Assembly: GCF_002142155.1 (NCBI RefSeq)
Contig: NZ_NASD01000001.1
Span: 124,001 to 188,000, forward strand
DNA from: Gilliamella apis
GTDB lineage: Bacteria > Pseudomonadota > Gammaproteobacteria > Enterobacterales > Orbaceae
Reading direction: 5' to 3'
DNA length: 64,000 nt
Shown here: positions 41,111 to 52,561 of the stretch, piece after piece
How the letters are laid out: every line of letters begins with the position of its first letter
Numbering within the stretch: the first letter of the stretch is position 1
The notes under the pieces: model-generated
What the model was told of the DNA's origin: nothing
What the model saw: only the letters and a program-made list of their open reading frames with translations
Database searches by the model: none
Program-made: the position numbers and the translations under genes

Positions 41111-41139
41111 AAGCCTCACAGTTATTGTGGGGCTTTTTT
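41111..41139 (+). terminator. rplU-rpmA terminator
   Basis: AAGCCTCACA, loop GTTAT, TGTGGGGCTT and six Ts. 26 bases after rpmA, separating it from yhbE. Confidence 0.88.
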
Positions 41140-41171
41140 CATTTCTTGAAATTTATATAAATTAATTCATT

Positions 41172-43303
<2,132 letters not shown>

Positions 43304-43352
43304 AAATATTGCCAATAGTTGATTATAAACGTTTTTTTATAATTAAATTTTC

Positions 43353-43378
43353 AAAAAAGCAGGGAAAATTTACCCTGC
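43353..43378 (-). terminator. Minus-strand terminator between obgE and ryhB
   Basis: GCAGGG (43359-43364), loop AAAATTTA, CCCTGC (43373-43378). On the minus strand it is followed by six Ts, a proper intrinsic terminator; on the plus strand the tail is only TCCTTTC. It most likely ends smrB transcripts, which would first cross ryhB in antisense. Confidence 0.65.
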
Positions 43379-43480
43379 TCCTTTCAATTATATTCTTTAT
43401 AAAAACAAAAAGTTAATACAGTAATACATTTTAAATTGATAAACTTTTATCTTTTTTTTGAAAATAGTCAAAAAAATAAC

Positions 43481-43510
43481 TTGCTTTTAATAATGAGAAT
43501 GATTATCATT
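43481..43510 (+). promoter_or_regulatory. Fur-controlled promoter of ryhB
   Basis: TTGCTT (43481-43486), 17-bp spacer, TATCAT (43504-43509). The spacer and -10 are covered by TGAGAATGATTATCA (43494-43508), a 7-1-7 Fur box differing from TGATAATNATTATCA at one base. Iron-loaded Fur would therefore repress it. Confidence 0.85.
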
Positions 43511-43515
43511 CAATT

Positions 43516-43613
43516 GTACTTTATTAGAGCGTCGAAAGACTTCTAAAAAAGTATGACATTGCTCACATTGCTTCCAATGTTTGCCAGCCTAGTAAAACTA
43601 AGCTGGCTTTTTT
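43516..43613 (+). ncRNA. ryhB: RyhB-type iron-responsive small RNA
   Basis: About 98 bases between obgE and smrB. It has a 5' stem-loop with a GAAA tetraloop (GTC-GAAA-GAC, 43532-43541) and the unpaired core GACATTGCTCACATTGC plus TTCCA (43555-43576), identical to the target-pairing core of E. coli RyhB. An intrinsic terminator follows: GCCAGC (43583-43588) and TAGT pair with ACTA and GCTGGC (43602-43607), then T6. Promoter and Fur box precede it. By analogy, Hfq-dependent RyhB down-regulates mRNAs of iron-using proteins when iron is low. The 5' end is predicted from the -10 box. Confidence 0.88.
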
Positions 43614-43639
43614 ATTGTTTACTATATATCTATTAGTAA

Positions 43640-44185
43640 TTATCTTAGATTAACTGATGGATTATTGATATCAAATAAAACTAATAATGCAGCGTTACCC
43701 CCAAACTCTTTTGGTGCTTGATGGAAACAAATTACATGTGGATGTTGGGCTAACCACATTGGCGTTTGTTTTTTTAATATGTTTTTTCCATGTCCATACA
43801 TAATACAAGCACAATTGGCATTTTCACGTAAACAAGCAGCAATAAGTGCAGCGATTTCTTTTTTTGCCTCTTGCTGAGTTAATCCATGTAGATCTAAAAA
43901 AAACTCGGGTAAATAAAATCCTCGTCGCAATTTTTTTAATTCATTAGTATCCGCATTTTCACGAATGTAACGAATAGGATCTTCTTGTAATAGTGGTTGG
44001 TAATCATCAGAAAAGTAAAATTCATTATTTACTTTTTCATGTTGAAGCTTTTGATTATCAATTAGCTTTTGGGATCGTTTTACTGGTTTATGAATAACGG
44101 TATCTTGTTTAAGTTGTTTGGCATTCCCAATACTACTTTTAAACAAGTTGATATCTTCATCTTCTAATTTAAATTTATTTGGCAT
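43640..44185 (-). CDS. smrB: Smr-domain endonuclease SmrB (YfcN)
   Basis: 181 residues. The C-terminal Smr domain carries FFLDLHGLTQQEAKKEI, CIMYGHGKNILKKQTPMWLAQHPHV and GGNAALLVLF. In E. coli SmrB cuts mRNA at collided ribosomes. The N-terminal 85 residues are the charged linker through which the family binds ribosomes. It follows nth by 6 bases on the same strand. Confidence 0.93.
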   Translation of the reverse strand: MPNKFKLEDEDINLFKSSIGNAKQLKQDTVIHKPVKRSQKLIDNQKLQHEKVNNEFYFSDDYQPLLQEDPIRYIRENADTNELKKLRRGFYLPEFFLDLHGLTQQEAKKEIAALIAACLRENANCACIMYGHGKNILKKQTPMWLAQHPHVICFHQAPKEFGGNAALLVLFDINNPSVNLR

Positions 44186-44191
44186 TGATTT

Positions 44192-44830
44192 TTACTCTGG
44201 ATAAACTTTTTCTTTATATTCACACAAATCTTCAATAACGCAAGATCCGCAGCGTGGCTTCCTAGCTATACAGGTATATCGACCATGTAATATTAACCAA
44301 TGATGACAATTTATTTTATACTCATCTGGAACCACTTTAAGTAGTTTTTCTTCGACAGCTTCAACCGTTTTACCTGGTGCAAATCCTGTTCGGTTACTTA
44401 CTCTAAAGATATGCGTATCGACAGCAATAGTTGGCCAACCAAACGCGGTATTTAAAACAACATTAGCTGTTTTTCTACCTACGCCAGGAAGAGCTATTAA
44501 TGAAGCAAAATTTTCAGGCACTTCACCTTGGTATTTATCAACCAAAATCTGACAAGTTTTGATGATATTTTCAGCTTTACTATTATATAAACCGATGGTT
44601 CGGATATAATCTTTTAATTTATCGACGCCTAACGCCAGAATTTGCTCTGCGGTATTTGCGATAGCAAATAATGGTTTAGTCGCTTTATTCACACTAACAT
44701 CGGTGGCTTGAGCGGATAGTACAACAGCTATAAGTAACTCGAATGGTGTTTTATATACCAATTCAGTTGTAGGATCTTTAATATGCTCTTTTAATCTTTC
44801 TAAAATTTCAATTCGAGTTGATTGTTTCAC
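44192..44830 (-). CDS. nth: Endonuclease III
   Basis: 212 residues. DNA glycosylase/AP lyase for oxidised pyrimidines. ALPGVGRKTANVVLNTAFG (helix-hairpin-helix, catalytic Lys), AVDTHIFRVSNR (catalytic Asp) and the 4Fe-4S motif CIARKPRCGSCVIEDLCEY (C-X6-C-X2-C-X5-C) are intact. The start is GTG 44830; no upstream ATG fits. Not next to rsx genes as in E. coli. Confidence 0.97.
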   Translation of the reverse strand: MKQSTRIEILERLKEHIKDPTTELVYKTPFELLIAVVLSAQATDVSVNKATKPLFAIANTAEQILALGVDKLKDYIRTIGLYNSKAENIIKTCQILVDKYQGEVPENFASLIALPGVGRKTANVVLNTAFGWPTIAVDTHIFRVSNRTGFAPGKTVEAVEEKLLKVVPDEYKINCHHWLILHGRYTCIARKPRCGSCVIEDLCEYKEKVYPE

Positions 44831-45098
44831 AATATTTTATAAATAAAAAAGTTAATCAATATTATATACATTATATGATATTTTACCTTAGGATATATTG
44901 AGTTTTTATATAGGTTGAAACTATTAACTATGTATCTATTTAAAAAATTGAAGATATTTTTATTTTGTGGATTGAATTGTAATACTAGCTTTTATAGTTA
45001 AGATAGATATAGCAAAATCGCCAGCTTTTTAGCAGGGGCTTTTTATGATAAGCTAGCCAACTATTTTTTAATTTCATCGATCAAGGTTTATTATAAAA

Positions 45099-46586
45099 AT
45101 GTCATTACCAATGATTGTCACCTTTGCTGTTTACATATTAGGAATGATTGCGATTGGTTTCTTTGCATTTCGTGCAACACGAAACTTTGGTGATTATATA
45201 TTAGGTGGACGTCGCATAGGCAGTGTCGTTACTGCACTTTCTGCTGGTGCTTCTGATATGAGTGGTTGGTTATTAATGGGATTACCGGGTGCAGTGTTCT
45301 TATTTGGTATCTCGCAAAGCTGGATAGCTATAGGATTAATAATTGGCGCTTATCTAAATTGGTTGCTGATTGCCGGTAGATTAAGAGTTTTCACTGAGAT
45401 AAATCATAATTCATTAACTTTACCTGACTATTTTGCTCGTCGATTTGATGACAATAGTTCACTATTAAGAATTATTTCAGCAGTAATAATTTTAATCTTT
45501 TTTACCATTTATTGTGCTTCAGGTGTAGTTGCTGGCGCTAAATTATTTGAAAGTACATTTGGGCTTAGTTATGGCTGGGCAATGCTAGCAGGTGCTGGAG
45601 CGACAATTGCTTATACTTTTATTGGTGGTTTTTTAGCGGTAAGTTGGACCGATACAATTCAAGCAAGTTTAATGATGTTTGCTCTAATCTTAACACCAAT
45701 TATGGTAATGATTAATGCTGGTGGTTTCACTGATGCAATGGCTAACATTCAATCATTAAATCCTGATTATACAAATATCTTTGCTCATATGGATTTGATT
45801 GCCATTATTTCATTGTTAGGTTGGGGACTTGGTTATTTTGGTCAACCACATATTTTAGCTAGATTTATGGCTGCTGATTCTCATGAAGTAATGAAAAATG
45901 CTCGTCGAATTAGTATGACATGGATGATTTTATGTTTAGCTGGCGCAATTACAGTTGGTTTCTTTGGTATTGCTTTCTTTGCCAATAATCCTAACTTAGC
46001 TTATCTAATTGATAATGGGAAACATGAACGTATTTTTATCGAATTATCTAAATTACTATTTAACCCATGGGTTGCTGGTATTTTGCTAGCAGCTATTCTA
46101 GCCGCAGTAATGAGCACCTTAAGTTGTCAATTATTGGTTTGTTCAAGTGCATTGACAGAAGATTTTTATCGCGCTTTTATTCGACCAAAGGCTAAGCAGC
46201 GAGAATTAGTTTGGGTTGGCCGTGTAATGGTGTTATTAGTTTCTGTTATTGCTATTTTATTAGCGATCAATCCTAATAACAGTGTGCTTGATTTAGTTAG
46301 CCATGCTTGGGCTGGTTTTGGTGCAGCGTTCGGTCCGATTGTTGTATTCTCGGTGTTTTGGGCTCGAATGACCCGCAATGGTGCATTAGCAGGTATGATA
46401 ACTGGTGCAATTACGGTCTTGCTTTGGATTAATTTTAATTGGCTTAATTTATATTCACTAATTCCTGGCTTTTTATTTGCGTCAATAGCAATCATTATTT
46501 TTAGCTTATTAGATAAAAAACCGAACGAAATAGTTGAAGACCATTTCAAACAAGCGTATAAAAAATACCACAATAAAACAGTATAG
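45099..46586 (+). CDS. putP: Sodium/proline symporter
   Basis: 495 residues, 13 predicted membrane segments. Sodium:solute symporter family with LSAGASDMSGWLLMGLPGAVFLFG (substrate and sodium site region of PutP), GGFLAVSWTDTIQASLMMFALILTPI and AGILLAAILAAVMSTLSCQLLVCSSALTEDFYR. Imports proline with sodium. No putA is adjacent, so it may serve osmoprotection or nutrition. Confidence 0.94.
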   Translation: MSLPMIVTFAVYILGMIAIGFFAFRATRNFGDYILGGRRIGSVVTALSAGASDMSGWLLMGLPGAVFLFGISQSWIAIGLIIGAYLNWLLIAGRLRVFTEINHNSLTLPDYFARRFDDNSSLLRIISAVIILIFFTIYCASGVVAGAKLFESTFGLSYGWAMLAGAGATIAYTFIGGFLAVSWTDTIQASLMMFALILTPIMVMINAGGFTDAMANIQSLNPDYTNIFAHMDLIAIISLLGWGLGYFGQPHILARFMAADSHEVMKNARRISMTWMILCLAGAITVGFFGIAFFANNPNLAYLIDNGKHERIFIELSKLLFNPWVAGILLAAILAAVMSTLSCQLLVCSSALTEDFYRAFIRPKAKQRELVWVGRVMVLLVSVIAILLAINPNNSVLDLVSHAWAGFGAAFGPIVVFSVFWARMTRNGALAGMITGAITVLLWINFNWLNLYSLIPGFLFASIAIIIFSLLDKKPNEIVEDHFKQAYKKYHNKTV

Positions 46587-46637
46587 AATTTAATTAAAGT
46601 AGAATATAAACGTAACAAATTTAATAGGTAAAATATC

Positions 46638-47909
46638 ATGACAAAAAATGTGATCAAACAACTGCAAGAGCGTGGACTGATTGCTCAACTTACTGATGAA
46701 AAAGCGTTAATGGAACTGATTGAGCAAAATCCTATTGCACTATATTGTGGTTTTGATCCAACCGCTGATAGTTTGCATCTTGGTCATTTAGTTCCATTGC
46801 TTTGTTTGAAACGTTTTCAATTGGCTGGTCATAAGCCAATAGCTTTAGTTGGAGGTGCGACAGGATTAATTGGCGATCCAAGTTTTAAAGCTGTTGAACG
46901 TAAACTCAATACTGAAGATACGGTAATTGAATGGAGTGAAAAGATTAAACAACAAGTATCGCCATTTTTAGATTTTGAATGTGGTGATAACGCCGCTATT
47001 GTTGCCAACAACTATGATTGGTTTGGTGGCATGAATGTTTTATCTTTTTTACGAGATATTGGTAAATATTTTTCTGTTAATGCAATGATTAACAAAGAAT
47101 CCGTTAAACAACGTATTGACCGTGATGAATCAGGTATTTCTTTTACTGAATTTTCTTATAGTTTGTTACAGTCTTATGACTTTGCAAGTCTTAATAAAGC
47201 ACATAATGTTGTGTTACAAATTGGTGGTTCTGATCAATGGGGTAATATTACTGCTGGTATCGATTTAACCCGTCGTTTACACCAGAAACAAGTATATGGT
47301 TTAACTGTACCATTAATTACTAAATCTGATGGAACTAAATTTGGTAAAACTGAAAGTGGTGCTGTATGGCTAGATCCGAAAAAAACCAGTCCATATAAAT
47401 TTTATCAATTTTGGATTAATACTGCTGATGCTGATGTTTATCGATTCCTTAAATTCTTTACTTTCATGTCATTGGAAGAAATTGATGCTTTGGAAGAAGA
47501 GGATAAAAATAGTGGCGTTGCACCTAGAGCTCAGTATGTCCTTGCCGAACAAGTGACTCGATTAGTTCATGGTGAAGAAGGACTAACAGCGGCAAAACGT
47601 ATTACTGAAAGTTTATTTTCTGGTAAATTAACCGATTTATCTGAAGCTGATTTTGAACAATTAGCTCAAGATGGCATGCCAACAGCCAGCATTGAAGGTG
47701 ATGTAGATCTACAACAAGCCATTGTTAATGCTGAATTTGCGCCATCAAGAGGTCAAGCAAGAACAATGATTGATTCCAATGCTATTTCCGTTAATGGTGA
47801 ACGTAACTCAACAACAGATTATCGTTTTTCTGATAGTGATAAGTTATTTAATCGTTACACATTACTGCGTCGAGGTAAAAAATACTATTGCTTGCTTATT
47901 TGGAGATGA
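46638..47909 (+). CDS. tyrS: Tyrosyl-tRNA synthetase
   Basis: 423 residues, class [26 protein letters not shown] includes the HIGH motif (as HLGH). [18 protein letters not shown] and [13 protein letters not shown] include the KMSKS-like motif (KFGKT). The C-terminal S4 domain ends [12 protein letters not shown]. The gene precedes pdxY as in E. coli. Confidence 0.98.
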   Translation: MTKNVIKQLQERGLIAQLTDEKALMELIEQNPIALYCGFDPTADSLHLGHLVPLLCLKRFQLAGHKPIALVGGATGLIGDPSFKAVERKLNTEDTVIEWSEKIKQQVSPFLDFECGDNAAIVANNYDWFGGMNVLSFLRDIGKYFSVNAMINKESVKQRIDRDESGISFTEFSYSLLQSYDFASLNKAHNVVLQIGGSDQWGNITAGIDLTRRLHQKQVYGLTVPLITKSDGTKFGKTESGAVWLDPKKTSPYKFYQFWINTADADVYRFLKFFTFMSLEEIDALEEEDKNSGVAPRAQYVLAEQVTRLVHGEEGLTAAKRITESLFSGKLTDLSEADFEQLAQDGMPTASIEGDVDLQQAIVNAEFAPSRGQARTMIDSNAISVNGERNSTTDYRFSDSDKLFNRYTLLRRGKKYYCLLIWR

Positions 47910-47913
47910 TTTC

Positions 47914-48780
47914 ATGAAAAATATTTTATCGATTCAGTCGCATGTTGTCTTCGGTCATGCAGGTAATAGTGCTGCTGTATTCCCAATGCGTCGTTTAGGT
48001 GTGAATGTTTGGCCATTAAATACGGTACAATTTTCAAACCATACCCAATATCGGCAATGGACTGGAACGGTAATGCCTGCATCTCATTTAACCGATATCG
48101 CTGATGGAATTAATGCTATTGGCGAATTACAACGATGTAATGCCGTATTAAGTGGCTATATGGGGTCACCAGAACAAGGTAATGCAATTATTGAAATTGT
48201 GAAAAAAGTAAAAGCTGAGAATCCTGAAGCAATTTATCTTTGTGATCCTGTAATGGGGCATCCCGAAAAAGGATGCTTTGTCGCTCCTGGTGTAGCAGAA
48301 TTTTTATGTAATACAGCTTTACCCATATCAGACATGATGGCACCGAATATTTTAGAATTAGAAGAACTTAACGGTAAACAGCCGATTAATAATGTCAGTC
48401 AAGCAATCTCAGCATGCCGTTCAATTTGTGAAAAAGGGCCTAAAGCAATTTTAGTTAAACATTTAAGTCGAGCGGGCTATCAACAAGATCGTTTTGAAAT
48501 GTTGTTAGTAACAGAAAATGAAGCTTGGCATATTGATCGGCCGTTAGTTGATTTTGGTGTCAAACAACCAGTTGGTGTTGGCGATATGACTAGTGGGCTG
48601 TTTTTAGCAAATATTATGCTTGGTAAATCCATGGTTGAAGCATTTGAGCATACTACATCGGCGGTTTATGCGGTTATGCTTGAAACATTAAGACAAAATG
48701 AATATGAATTGCAATTAGTAGCTGCACAAAATGAAATAGAAACCCCTAAACTGTGGTTTAATGCAAAAAGAATTGATTAA
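47914..48780 (+). CDS. pdxY: Pyridoxal kinase PdxY
   Basis: 288 residues from ATG 47914 ([44 protein letters not shown]), with TGGAGATG upstream; a longer frame from 47770 overlaps tyr[14 protein letters not shown] has the active cysteine region and [15 protein letters not shown] the catalytic Asp. Ribokinase-like fold; phosphorylates pyridoxal. Four bases after tyrS, co-transcribed. Confidence 0.96.
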   Translation: MKNILSIQSHVVFGHAGNSAAVFPMRRLGVNVWPLNTVQFSNHTQYRQWTGTVMPASHLTDIADGINAIGELQRCNAVLSGYMGSPEQGNAIIEIVKKVKAENPEAIYLCDPVMGHPEKGCFVAPGVAEFLCNTALPISDMMAPNILELEELNGKQPINNVSQAISACRSICEKGPKAILVKHLSRAGYQQDRFEMLLVTENEAWHIDRPLVDFGVKQPVGVGDMTSGLFLANIMLGKSMVEAFEHTTSAVYAVMLETLRQNEYELQLVAAQNEIETPKLWFNAKRID

Positions 48781-48838
48781 TTGCGAAAATATGTAAAAAT
48801 AACAAAAAATTGCGGATAGTAAGACAATGAGGGGATTA

Positions 48839-49279
48839 ATGGAAGACAATATTTCATTGGGTAAGATTCTTTCCGATTTAAGAAGTAATATGGGTTTATC
48901 GCAAAAAGATATTGCTGAACAAATTCATGTTAGAACGGCGGTTATTTCTGAAATTGAAAATGATCAGTTACTTCATGCCCCTTTTGTTTTTGTTAAAGGT
49001 TATATTCGTTCATATGCCAATATTGTTGGCTTATCAGCAGATGAATATCAACCTCATCTCGAAATTTTAGCTAAACAATATTTAGTAAAAGAAACTAAAA
49101 AACCTAAACCGATATATAGTAAAACAAAACGTAGTAAGAAACCGTTCTTTTTTGGCTTGTTTGCTTTAGTTTGTGCATTAGGTGTTGGCTTATACTATGT
49201 CAATTCACAAAATAAAAGTAACTTTATTGAAGTTAGTCATTATATTTCTCCACAGCCTTCAGATCGCGTTAACAGTTAG
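48839..49279 (+). CDS. rodZ: RodZ-like protein lacking the periplasmic domain
   Basis: 146 residues from ATG 48839 (GAGGGG upstream). The N-terminal helix-turn-helix (LGKILSDLRSNMGLSQKDIAEQIHVRTAVISEIEN, FVKGYIRSYANIVGLSADEY) is the MreB-binding domain of RodZ. A basic juxtamembrane stretch and one membrane segment (about 108-125, PFFFGLFALVCALGVGLYYV) follow. It then stops after about 20 residues, whereas E. coli RodZ (about 337) carries a linker and the DUF4115 beta domain. No continuation in other frames is apparent. The position before ispG is the standard rodZ locus. Confidence 0.85.
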   Translation: MEDNISLGKILSDLRSNMGLSQKDIAEQIHVRTAVISEIENDQLLHAPFVFVKGYIRSYANIVGLSADEYQPHLEILAKQYLVKETKKPKPIYSKTKRSKKPFFFGLFALVCALGVGLYYVNSQNKSNFIEVSHYISPQPSDRVNS

Positions 49280-49365
49280 CAAATTTTCTTATTCACATAC
49301 AGACATTTGCCTTAAATCTTGTTAAGATTGCGTCCTAGTTATTTTGTAATATGATTAGGCATCTT

Positions 49366-50475
49366 ATGAGTCATCAAGAGTCACCAATTATTAGGCGAGA
49401 ATCAACCCGAATTTACGTTGGTAATGTGCCAATAGGCGGTGGTGCGCCGATTGCTGTGCAATCGATGACGAATACTCGAACGACCGATGTAGAAAAGACA
49501 GTAGCTCAAATTCAAGCTCTTGAGCGTGTAGGAGTTGATATTGTTCGAGTTTCTATTCCAACTATGGATGCTGCAGAGGCGTTTAAAATAATTAAGCAAC
49601 AAGTAAAAGTTCCACTTATTGCCGATATTCACTTTGATTATCGCATTGCTTTAAAGGTTGCTGAATATGGTGTGAATTGTTTACGGATTAATCCCGGTAA
49701 TATTGGTAATGAATCACGGATTCGCTCGGTTGTTGATTGTGCTAAGGATAAAAATATCCCGATCCGAATTGGTGTAAACTCTGGTTCGCTGGAAAAAGAT
49801 ATTCAGGAAAAATATGGCGAGCCGACACCTGAAGCGATAGTCGAATCTGCTATGCGACATGTAGATATACTTGATAGGCTAGGTTTTGACCAATTTAAGG
49901 TAAGTGTAAAAGCTTCAGACGTTTTTACTGCTGTTGATTCATACCGATTATTGGCAAAACAAATTAAGCAACCTTTGCATCTAGGAATAACCGAAGCTGG
50001 TGGAGTGCGTAGTGGTGCGGTAAAATCAGCGATTGGGCTTGGCTTATTATTATCGGAAGGGATTGGTGATACATTAAGAGTTTCCCTTGCAGCTGATCCA
50101 ACGGAAGAAGTTAAAGTTGGATTTGATATTTTAAAATCGCTACGTATTCGAGCTAGAGGTATTAATTTTATTGCTTGCCCAACCTGTTCAAGGCAAGAGT
50201 TTGATGTAATTAGTACTGTTAATACATTAGAACAGCGACTAGAAGATATAATAACACCAATGGATGTATCGATTATTGGTTGTGTTGTGAATGGTCCGGG
50301 CGAAGCTTTAGCCTCTACAATGGGTGTTGCTGGCGGTCACAACAAAAGTGGTTTTTATGAAGATGGTGTGCGCATAGGGCGTATTGATAATGAACAAATG
50401 ATAGATGAGTTGGAAGCTAAAATTCGTGCTAAGGCATCAATTTTAAAAAATAGAATTGCAACAACTGAACTATAA
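49366..50475 (+). CDS. ispG: 4-hydroxy-3-methylbut-2-en-1-yl diphosphate synthase
   Basis: 369 residues from ATG 49366 (AGG upstream); ATG 49351 is an alternative. Penultimate MEP-pathway step of isoprenoid synthesis. [40 protein letters not shown] and the 4Fe-4S cysteines in [13 protein letters not shown] and [12 protein letters not shown] are visible. Between rodZ and hisS as in E. coli. Confidence 0.97.
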   Translation: MSHQESPIIRRESTRIYVGNVPIGGGAPIAVQSMTNTRTTDVEKTVAQIQALERVGVDIVRVSIPTMDAAEAFKIIKQQVKVPLIADIHFDYRIALKVAEYGVNCLRINPGNIGNESRIRSVVDCAKDKNIPIRIGVNSGSLEKDIQEKYGEPTPEAIVESAMRHVDILDRLGFDQFKVSVKASDVFTAVDSYRLLAKQIKQPLHLGITEAGGVRSGAVKSAIGLGLLLSEGIGDTLRVSLAADPTEEVKVGFDILKSLRIRARGINFIACPTCSRQEFDVISTVNTLEQRLEDIITPMDVSIIGCVVNGPGEALASTMGVAGGHNKSGFYEDGVRIGRIDNEQMIDELEAKIRAKASILKNRIATTEL

Positions 50476-50499
50476 CTTTATTAGATAGCGAATAAACAA

Positions 50500-51777
50500 A
50501 TGGCAGAGAAAAAAATCCAATCAATACGGGGAATGAATGATTTACTCCCGAATGATAGTGCAACATGGCAACAAATTGAAAAAATTGTTAAAGGTGTACT
50601 AAATAGTTATGGTTATAATGAAATTAGAACACCGATCGTTGAAGATACAGCACTATTTAAACGTGCAGTTGGTGAAGTTACCGATATTGTTGAAAAAGAG
50701 ATGTATACTTTTAATGACCGTAATGATGAAAGTATTACTCTCCGCCCTGAAATTACAGCTGGTTGTGTACGAGCTGGTATTGAACATGGTCTATTTTATA
50801 ACCAAGAACAACGACTATGGTATTTAGGGCCTGCATTTCGTTATGAAAAACCGCAAAAAGGGCGTTATCGTCAATTTCATCAATTTGGTGTTGAAGTCTT
50901 TGGCCTTGAAGGACCTAATATTGATGCCGAGCTTATCTTATTAACAGCACGTTTTTGGAAAGCACTTGGTATTGAAGAGCATACAACACTTGAACTTAAT
51001 TCTATTGGTTCAGTTGAAGCAAGAGCAAATTACCGTAATGCTTTAGTCAGTTTTCTTGAGCAACATAAAGATAAATTAGATGAAGACTGTTTACGTAGAA
51101 TGTATACTAACCCATTACGGGTGTTAGATTCAAAAAATCCTGTTATTCAAGAATTACTTAATCAAGCACCAAAATTATTTGATTATTTAGATGAAGAATC
51201 TAAACTTCATTTTGATGGTTTGTGTCAATTATTAGATAGTGCAGGAATAAAATATAATATTAACCAAAGATTGGTGCGTGGTTTAGATTATTATAACCGT
51301 ACCGTTTTTGAGTGGGTAACGAATAGTTTAGGGGCTCAAGGTACAGTTTGTGGCGGTGGACGCTATGATGGTCTAGTTAGCCAACTTGGAGGACAACCCA
51401 CACCAGCAGTTGGTTTTGCCATGGGGGTTGAACGTTTGGTATTATTAGTACAAGCAGTTAATCCTTCATTAAATCGAGATAGTTCAATTGATATTTATAT
51501 GATATCTTCGGGGGATGAAAAAACGATAGCTGCAGCTCAAAAAATGGCAGAAGTACTCCGTGATGGGTTAACTGATAAGCGAATTGTGACTAATTACGGT
51601 AGTAGTAATTTTAAAAAACAATTTGCCAAAGCGGACAAATTAGGTGCTAAAATAGCTGTAATTATTGGCGAAAACGAAATTACTAATCAATCAGTTACAA
51701 TTAAAAATTTACAAACAGGCGAACAAGTTGAAGTTGCAGAAAAAGAGATTGTTCAAACTTGTTTAGCAATATTGTAA
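50500..51777 (+). CDS. hisS: Histidyl-tRNA synthetase
   Basis: 425 residues, class [24 protein letters not shown] at the start, [19 protein letters not shown] (motif 2 region), the histidine-specific [32 protein letters not shown] and the C-terminal anticodon-binding domain. In the rodZ-to-der gene string. Confidence 0.98.
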   Translation: MAEKKIQSIRGMNDLLPNDSATWQQIEKIVKGVLNSYGYNEIRTPIVEDTALFKRAVGEVTDIVEKEMYTFNDRNDESITLRPEITAGCVRAGIEHGLFYNQEQRLWYLGPAFRYEKPQKGRYRQFHQFGVEVFGLEGPNIDAELILLTARFWKALGIEEHTTLELNSIGSVEARANYRNALVSFLEQHKDKLDEDCLRRMYTNPLRVLDSKNPVIQELLNQAPKLFDYLDEESKLHFDGLCQLLDSAGIKYNINQRLVRGLDYYNRTVFEWVTNSLGAQGTVCGGGRYDGLVSQLGGQPTPAVGFAMGVERLVLLVQAVNPSLNRDSSIDIYMISSGDEKTIAAAQKMAEVLRDGLTDKRIVTNYGSSNFKKQFAKADKLGAKIAVIIGENEITNQSVTIKNLQTGEQVEVAEKEIVQTCLAIL

Positions 51778-51800
51778 ATTAAGGAAAATAGGAGAAAAAC

Positions 51801-52535
51801 GTGAGTCATCAATTGTCTGGCGAAGAACAAGTTTCAGAGATAAAAGAATTTCTTGCTAAAACGTGGAAAATCATTGTTGCGGTTATTGTAATTGGATTAC
51901 TAGCTTTTTATGGCTGGCGTTATTGGCAATCTTATAAATTAGAAAAAGTGATAGAATCTTCCGATCATTATGAACAATTAATTGCTAAATTAGATAATAA
52001 TAATCCTGATTCAGTTAATGAATTAGTCTCTTTTGCTAAAGATAATAATACTATTTATAGTGTTTTTGCTAATTTTAGAGCAGCAAAATTTTATGTAGAA
52101 CAATTAAAAGATTATGCTGGAGCAGAAAAATTACTTACAGATACGTTAAGTAAAACTGATTCAGATATCATTAAATCAATAAGTTATATTCGTATTGCAA
52201 AAATACAATATCAACTAGAACATTATCAAGAAAGTTTGGCGACTTTAACTAAAGTAACCGAAAAAAGTTGGGCGCCGGTAGTTAATGATATTCGTGGCGA
52301 TATATTGGTGAAAATGAACAATTACAATGAGGCTGTGGAGGCTTATAATGTTGCATTAAGTTCATCACCTACTCAAGCCTTAGAGCAAAATATCAAAATG
52401 AAGTTAAATCAAGCTCAATATCTTAAAGATAAACAACAAGCTGAACAAGCTAAACAAGAAGAAGCTGCCGCTAAGGAAAAAGCTAAGCAAGAAGCTGAAG
52501 CCCAAAAAAACGCAGCTAAAGAAAATGAAGATTAA
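51801..52535 (+). CDS. yfgM: YfgM, periplasmic TPR chaperone of the Sec translocon
   Basis: 244 residues from GTG 51801 with GGAG 7 bases upstream. A single N-terminal membrane anchor (about 22-40, WKIIVAVIVIGLLAFYGWRYW) is followed by TPR-like helices and a low-complexity Ala/Lys/Glu-rich tail (KQQAEQAKQEEAAAKEKAKQ). The tail is longer than in E. coli YfgM, which is about 206 residues. It links SecYEG to periplasmic chaperones in E. coli. Confidence 0.9.
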   Translation: MSHQLSGEEQVSEIKEFLAKTWKIIVAVIVIGLLAFYGWRYWQSYKLEKVIESSDHYEQLIAKLDNNNPDSVNELVSFAKDNNTIYSVFANFRAAKFYVEQLKDYAGAEKLLTDTLSKTDSDIIKSISYIRIAKIQYQLEHYQESLATLTKVTEKSWAPVVNDIRGDILVKMNNYNEAVEAYNVALSSSPTQALEQNIKMKLNQAQYLKDKQQAEQAKQEEAAAKEKAKQEAEAQKNAAKENED

Positions 52536-52561
52536 TTTATCCTGATATAAGGATCTATACG

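Noticed and set aside
45010..45060. GCCAGCTTTTTAGCAGGGGC followed by TTTTT, a possible small-RNA terminator before putP
   Set aside because: The stem has an internal loop of several unpaired bases, and no promoter, Fur box or known RNA core precedes it; evidence is too weak.
47770..47913. Upstream extension of pdxY
   Set aside because: It overlaps the tyrS 3' end in another frame; [19 protein letters not shown] is the known PdxY start.
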